Below are positions 63,977 through 64,000 of a stretch of DNA of 64,000 nt, piece after piece. Numbering within the stretch: position 1 is the stretch's first letter; each line of letters opens with the position of its first letter. The stretch is taken from positions 1,674,001 through 1,738,000 of the forward strand of contig JAHDVF020001468.1 in the NCBI GenBank assembly GCA_022606425.2. Reading direction: 5' to 3'. This DNA comes from Lepidostoma basale. Its lineage: Eukaryota > Arthropoda > Insecta > Trichoptera > Lepidostomatidae. The notes beneath the pieces are model-generated. The model saw only the letters and a program-made list of their open reading frames with translations, did no database searches and had not been told where the DNA came from. Both the position numbers and the translations under genes were made by a program.

Positions 63977-64000
63977 GAGTGTCCACCTATGATGTCGGCA

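Overview
The window looks like AT-rich animal DNA, most likely an insect and probably a moth or butterfly. The reasons are the base composition, the families of truncated non-LTR retrotransposons, Helitron-like ends of the CTAG|T type, and many short fold-back elements. I found no complete host gene, no rRNA or tRNA gene, no CRISPR array and no prokaryotic feature. This comes from reading motifs, terminal repeats and internal cross-matches; no database search was possible, so family names are provisional and the LINE-A, Jockey-1 and FB1-type labels are mine.

The dominant content is LINE 3' ends. LINE-A, with a (TTAG)n tail, has about 15 fragments at 3.7, 13.7, 16.8, 17.2, 24.3, 27.3, 29.3, 31.1, 34.6, 36.5, 45.3, 46.7, 50.2, 51.6 and 51.8 kb. 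Other families are LINE-B (AAGT tail), LINE-C (endonuclease-RT type), LINE-D, E, F, G, H and K, and two Jockey-like families. The best reverse transcriptase ORF runs in from the left edge (1-894, FADD motif). Ten insertions keep candidate target-site duplications of 8-12 bp, so they can be delimited: 3.7, 5.0, 27.3, 33.4, 44.3, 46.3, 56.8, 59.5, 62.3 and 63.5 kb.

A 412-bp element (48320-48731) has its own body, the LINE-A 3' end and a 12-bp target duplication. It therefore looks like a non-autonomous partner mobilised by LINE-A; a second copy lies at 34.7 kb. LINE-H at 44310-44701 has the structure of a twin-priming inversion. A 91-bp tandem array (42.8-43.6 kb) seems to have grown from a junction between a Jockey-2 3' region and a LINE-H 3' end.

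DNA transposons are relics: a 1.95-kb hAT-like element with 8-bp target duplication (18369-20314), a piggyBac-like MITE with TTAA ends (7457-7942), two IS630/Tc1-mariner derivatives (26363-26808, 29859-30159), a pogo/jerky-like remnant (56248-56681), two Helitron-like 3' ends (33.7 and 54.0 kb), a 0.92-kb composite inverted-repeat element holding other palindromes (20701-21622), a 1.23-kb element with about 170-bp inverted ends (39064-40295), and a dozen smaller fold-back families.

The stretches between are AT-rich and mostly without recognisable content. The picture is a gene-poor, transposon-saturated segment: an intergenic desert, a large intron, heterochromatin or possibly sex-chromosome DNA. 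The sequence alone cannot decide between these.
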